The translations under genes were made by a program, and so were the position numbers. Below, in pieces: positions 62,837 through 64,000 of a stretch of DNA of 64,000 nucleotides. This stretch comes from Agarilytica sp045430285 (GTDB lineage Bacteria; Pseudomonadota; Gammaproteobacteria; Pseudomonadales; Cellvibrionaceae), in NCBI GenBank assembly GCA_045430285.1, contig JAILXV010000006.1, forward strand, positions 62,001-126,000, in the 5' to 3' direction. Within the stretch, counting starts at the first letter, position 1. Every line of letters begins with the position of its first letter. The notes under the pieces were generated by a model. It saw only the letters and a program-made list of their open reading frames with translations, was not told where the DNA came from and searched no databases.

Positions 62837-63736
62837 ATGGCCATTCTAAACCTTCTCGATTCAGACTCGCTCATCTACTTAAAGCCGGTTCACATTTTCG
62901 GACGCGATCCGAGTGTGGCCGATACCATTCTCGATAACGACTCGTGTTCACGTATGCATTGTGTTATCCGCTGGCAAGCGGGTATGTGGTTTATCACGGA
63001 TGAAAGCCGTAACGGTTGCTACGTTAATGGCGAGCGTATCGCAAAAGGTTCAGGGGTTCACTTGGCGGTAAACGACATAATTACGATAGGGAAAAACGAC
63101 GACGTTAAATGGATAATGAAAGATGAGAAAGAGCCCAAGCCCATACTGCTCGCTCAAGACAAAACGTCTTACCTTGAACTCAGTGACCTCAATATCCTAC
63201 CTAATGAAGCACACCCTGAATGCCAAATATTAAAACAGGGGGAATCATGGGTATTCGAACATAACGACGAAACACAAACGATTAAAGAAAATTTTGAGTG
63301 CTATATTGACGGAAAATCGTGGATCTTTTTTCCCAACGATCTAATACAAGAAACAAAGTTTTACGACAAGATAAGTGACGAAAAACCCAAGCTCAATTTT
63401 CATGTCAGTCGGAACGAAGAACATATTCAACTCACCGTTGAACTTGGGGGTAAATGTTTTGATCTGGGGCATAAAACACATCACTACCTTTTATTAGAAA
63501 TGGCCCGTCACCAATTAGATGATTCGACAACATCCGCTAAAGAACGCGGATGGATGAGCAATGAATTGCTGCTGAATAATATGAAAATAGATATCAATCA
63601 TCTAAACATTCAAATTTATCGCGCACGTGCAACCTTAAGAAAATGCTCCGCTCATTGGGGCCAACAACTGATCGAAAGACGACGCGGTGAAATACGCTTG
63701 TACCCCTGTGCAATAGATATCGTTAAAGACGGGTAA
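62837..63736 (+). CDS. FHA domain-winged helix protein
   Basis: A 299-residue protein. The FHA domain (about 15-95) has FGRDPSVAD, the phospho-threonine-binding SRMHCVIRW, and NGCYVNGERI. A middle part of unknown type follows. The last 100 residues resemble an OmpR/PhoB-type winged helix: HHYLLLEMARHQLDD, MSNELLLNNMKIDINHLNIQ, YRARATLRK and IERRRGEIRLYP. FHA domains bind phosphothreonine peptides, so this may be a transcription regulator switched by a Ser/Thr kinase; none is in the window. It follows the XRE-LuxR gene by 160 bases. Winged-helix assignment is from pattern only. Confidence 0.8.
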   Translation: MAILNLLDSDSLIYLKPVHIFGRDPSVADTILDNDSCSRMHCVIRWQAGMWFITDESRNGCYVNGERIAKGSGVHLAVNDIITIGKNDDVKWIMKDEKEPKPILLAQDKTSYLELSDLNILPNEAHPECQILKQGESWVFEHNDETQTIKENFECYIDGKSWIFFPNDLIQETKFYDKISDEKPKLNFHVSRNEEHIQLTVELGGKCFDLGHKTHHYLLLEMARHQLDDSTTSAKERGWMSNELLLNNMKIDINHLNIQIYRARATLRKCSAHWGQQLIERRRGEIRLYPCAIDIVKDG

Positions 63737-64000
63737 CGCTTCGGCAATGTTCCCTTTGTTTATTTGTCAACCACCAATTGTTCCATATCAAACATAAATA
63801 CAATCTATGCAACTCTGTCACTAAACGTCGATATCGTTGTGGTACTATCTAAATGAGCTAAACAGAAACGTATCTCTTTATTTTAGCTATTCTGGCTATT
63901 TCTGAGCGGTACATGTGGAACGCGTCACAAATCAAACGTACGTTTTATTTTTCTATTTCAGCTCTTCAACATAATAACCTATCAAAAAATAAAAACGCTG
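63737..64000. other. Right-edge non-coding stretch
   Basis: 264 AT-rich bases after the FHA gene with no open frame or hairpin that I can support. It probably holds the promoter of the next gene outside the window. Confidence 0.4.

Noticed and set aside
1..64000. CRISPR arrays, insertion sequences, prophage or toxin-antitoxin pairs
   Set aside because: No spaced direct repeats of CRISPR size, no transposase or integrase motifs and no small paired toxin genes were seen.

Overview
The window looks like chromosomal DNA of a free-living marine-type gammaproteobacterium, probably of the Cellvibrionales/Saccharophagus-Teredinibacter kind. The reasons are an AceK plus malate synthase G glyoxylate bypass, a split-subunit PntAa/PntAb/PntB transhydrogenase, DcaP- and FadL-type outer-membrane channels, a GlyGly-CTERM-type surface protein, and dense c-di-GMP and two-component signalling. 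This placement is an inference from gene content, not from a marker gene. I saw no transposase, integrase, CRISPR array or prophage module.

Layout. 1-3600: end of a MOSC-domain gene and a YdiJ-type FAD/Fe-S dehydrogenase. 3577-8987: cell-surface carbohydrate block, with a Wzi-like capsule protein and a small outer-membrane protein facing two glycosyltransferases. 9124-21970: central carbon and redox block on the minus strand (pntB-pntAb-pntAa, class I aldolase fbaB, fbp, pckA, glcB, a LysR regulator, aceK), which fits gluconeogenic growth on C2/C4 compounds. It contains three long inverted-repeat elements, two of them members of one family. 21936-28324: AddA-like and AddB-like helicase-nuclease genes overlapping each other and aceK. 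28583-28740: tRNA-Arg(ACG) with promoter and terminator. 29232-32358: DcaP-like porin and a Cache-domain chemoreceptor.

32504-37711 is the most interesting part: a sulfur module. A TauE/SafE-family exporter is divergent from a FadL-family channel, a membrane-anchored chemoreceptor signalling domain fused to a C-terminal rhodanese, an ETHE1-like persulfide dioxygenase fused to a rhodanese, and a DUF442 sulfurtransferase/phosphatase-like protein. I infer sulfane-sulfur sensing coupled to detoxification. 37773-43700 encodes a 1975-residue modular surface protein (HYR, NHL, cadherin-like, seven FG-GAP repeats, thrombospondin-3, Pro/Thr linker, GlyGly-CTERM-like tail).

44049-53983 is a signalling block: hybrid histidine kinase with a convergent NarL-type regulator, GAF histidine kinase, YfiR-GGDEF fusion, YdfG-like dehydrogenase, degenerate receiver-GGDEF-EAL protein, phosphoesterase and STAS protein. 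54126-60537 holds an MFS gene broken by a 2-base shift in a TA tract, three secreted or membrane-anchored proteins including two alpha/beta hydrolases, and LysR and TetR regulators next to strong dyad sequences. 60538-61623 is a gene-poor stretch with a (TCCTTTG)10 array. The window ends with an XRE-LuxR fusion regulator and an FHA-winged-helix protein, which probably control something beyond the right edge.
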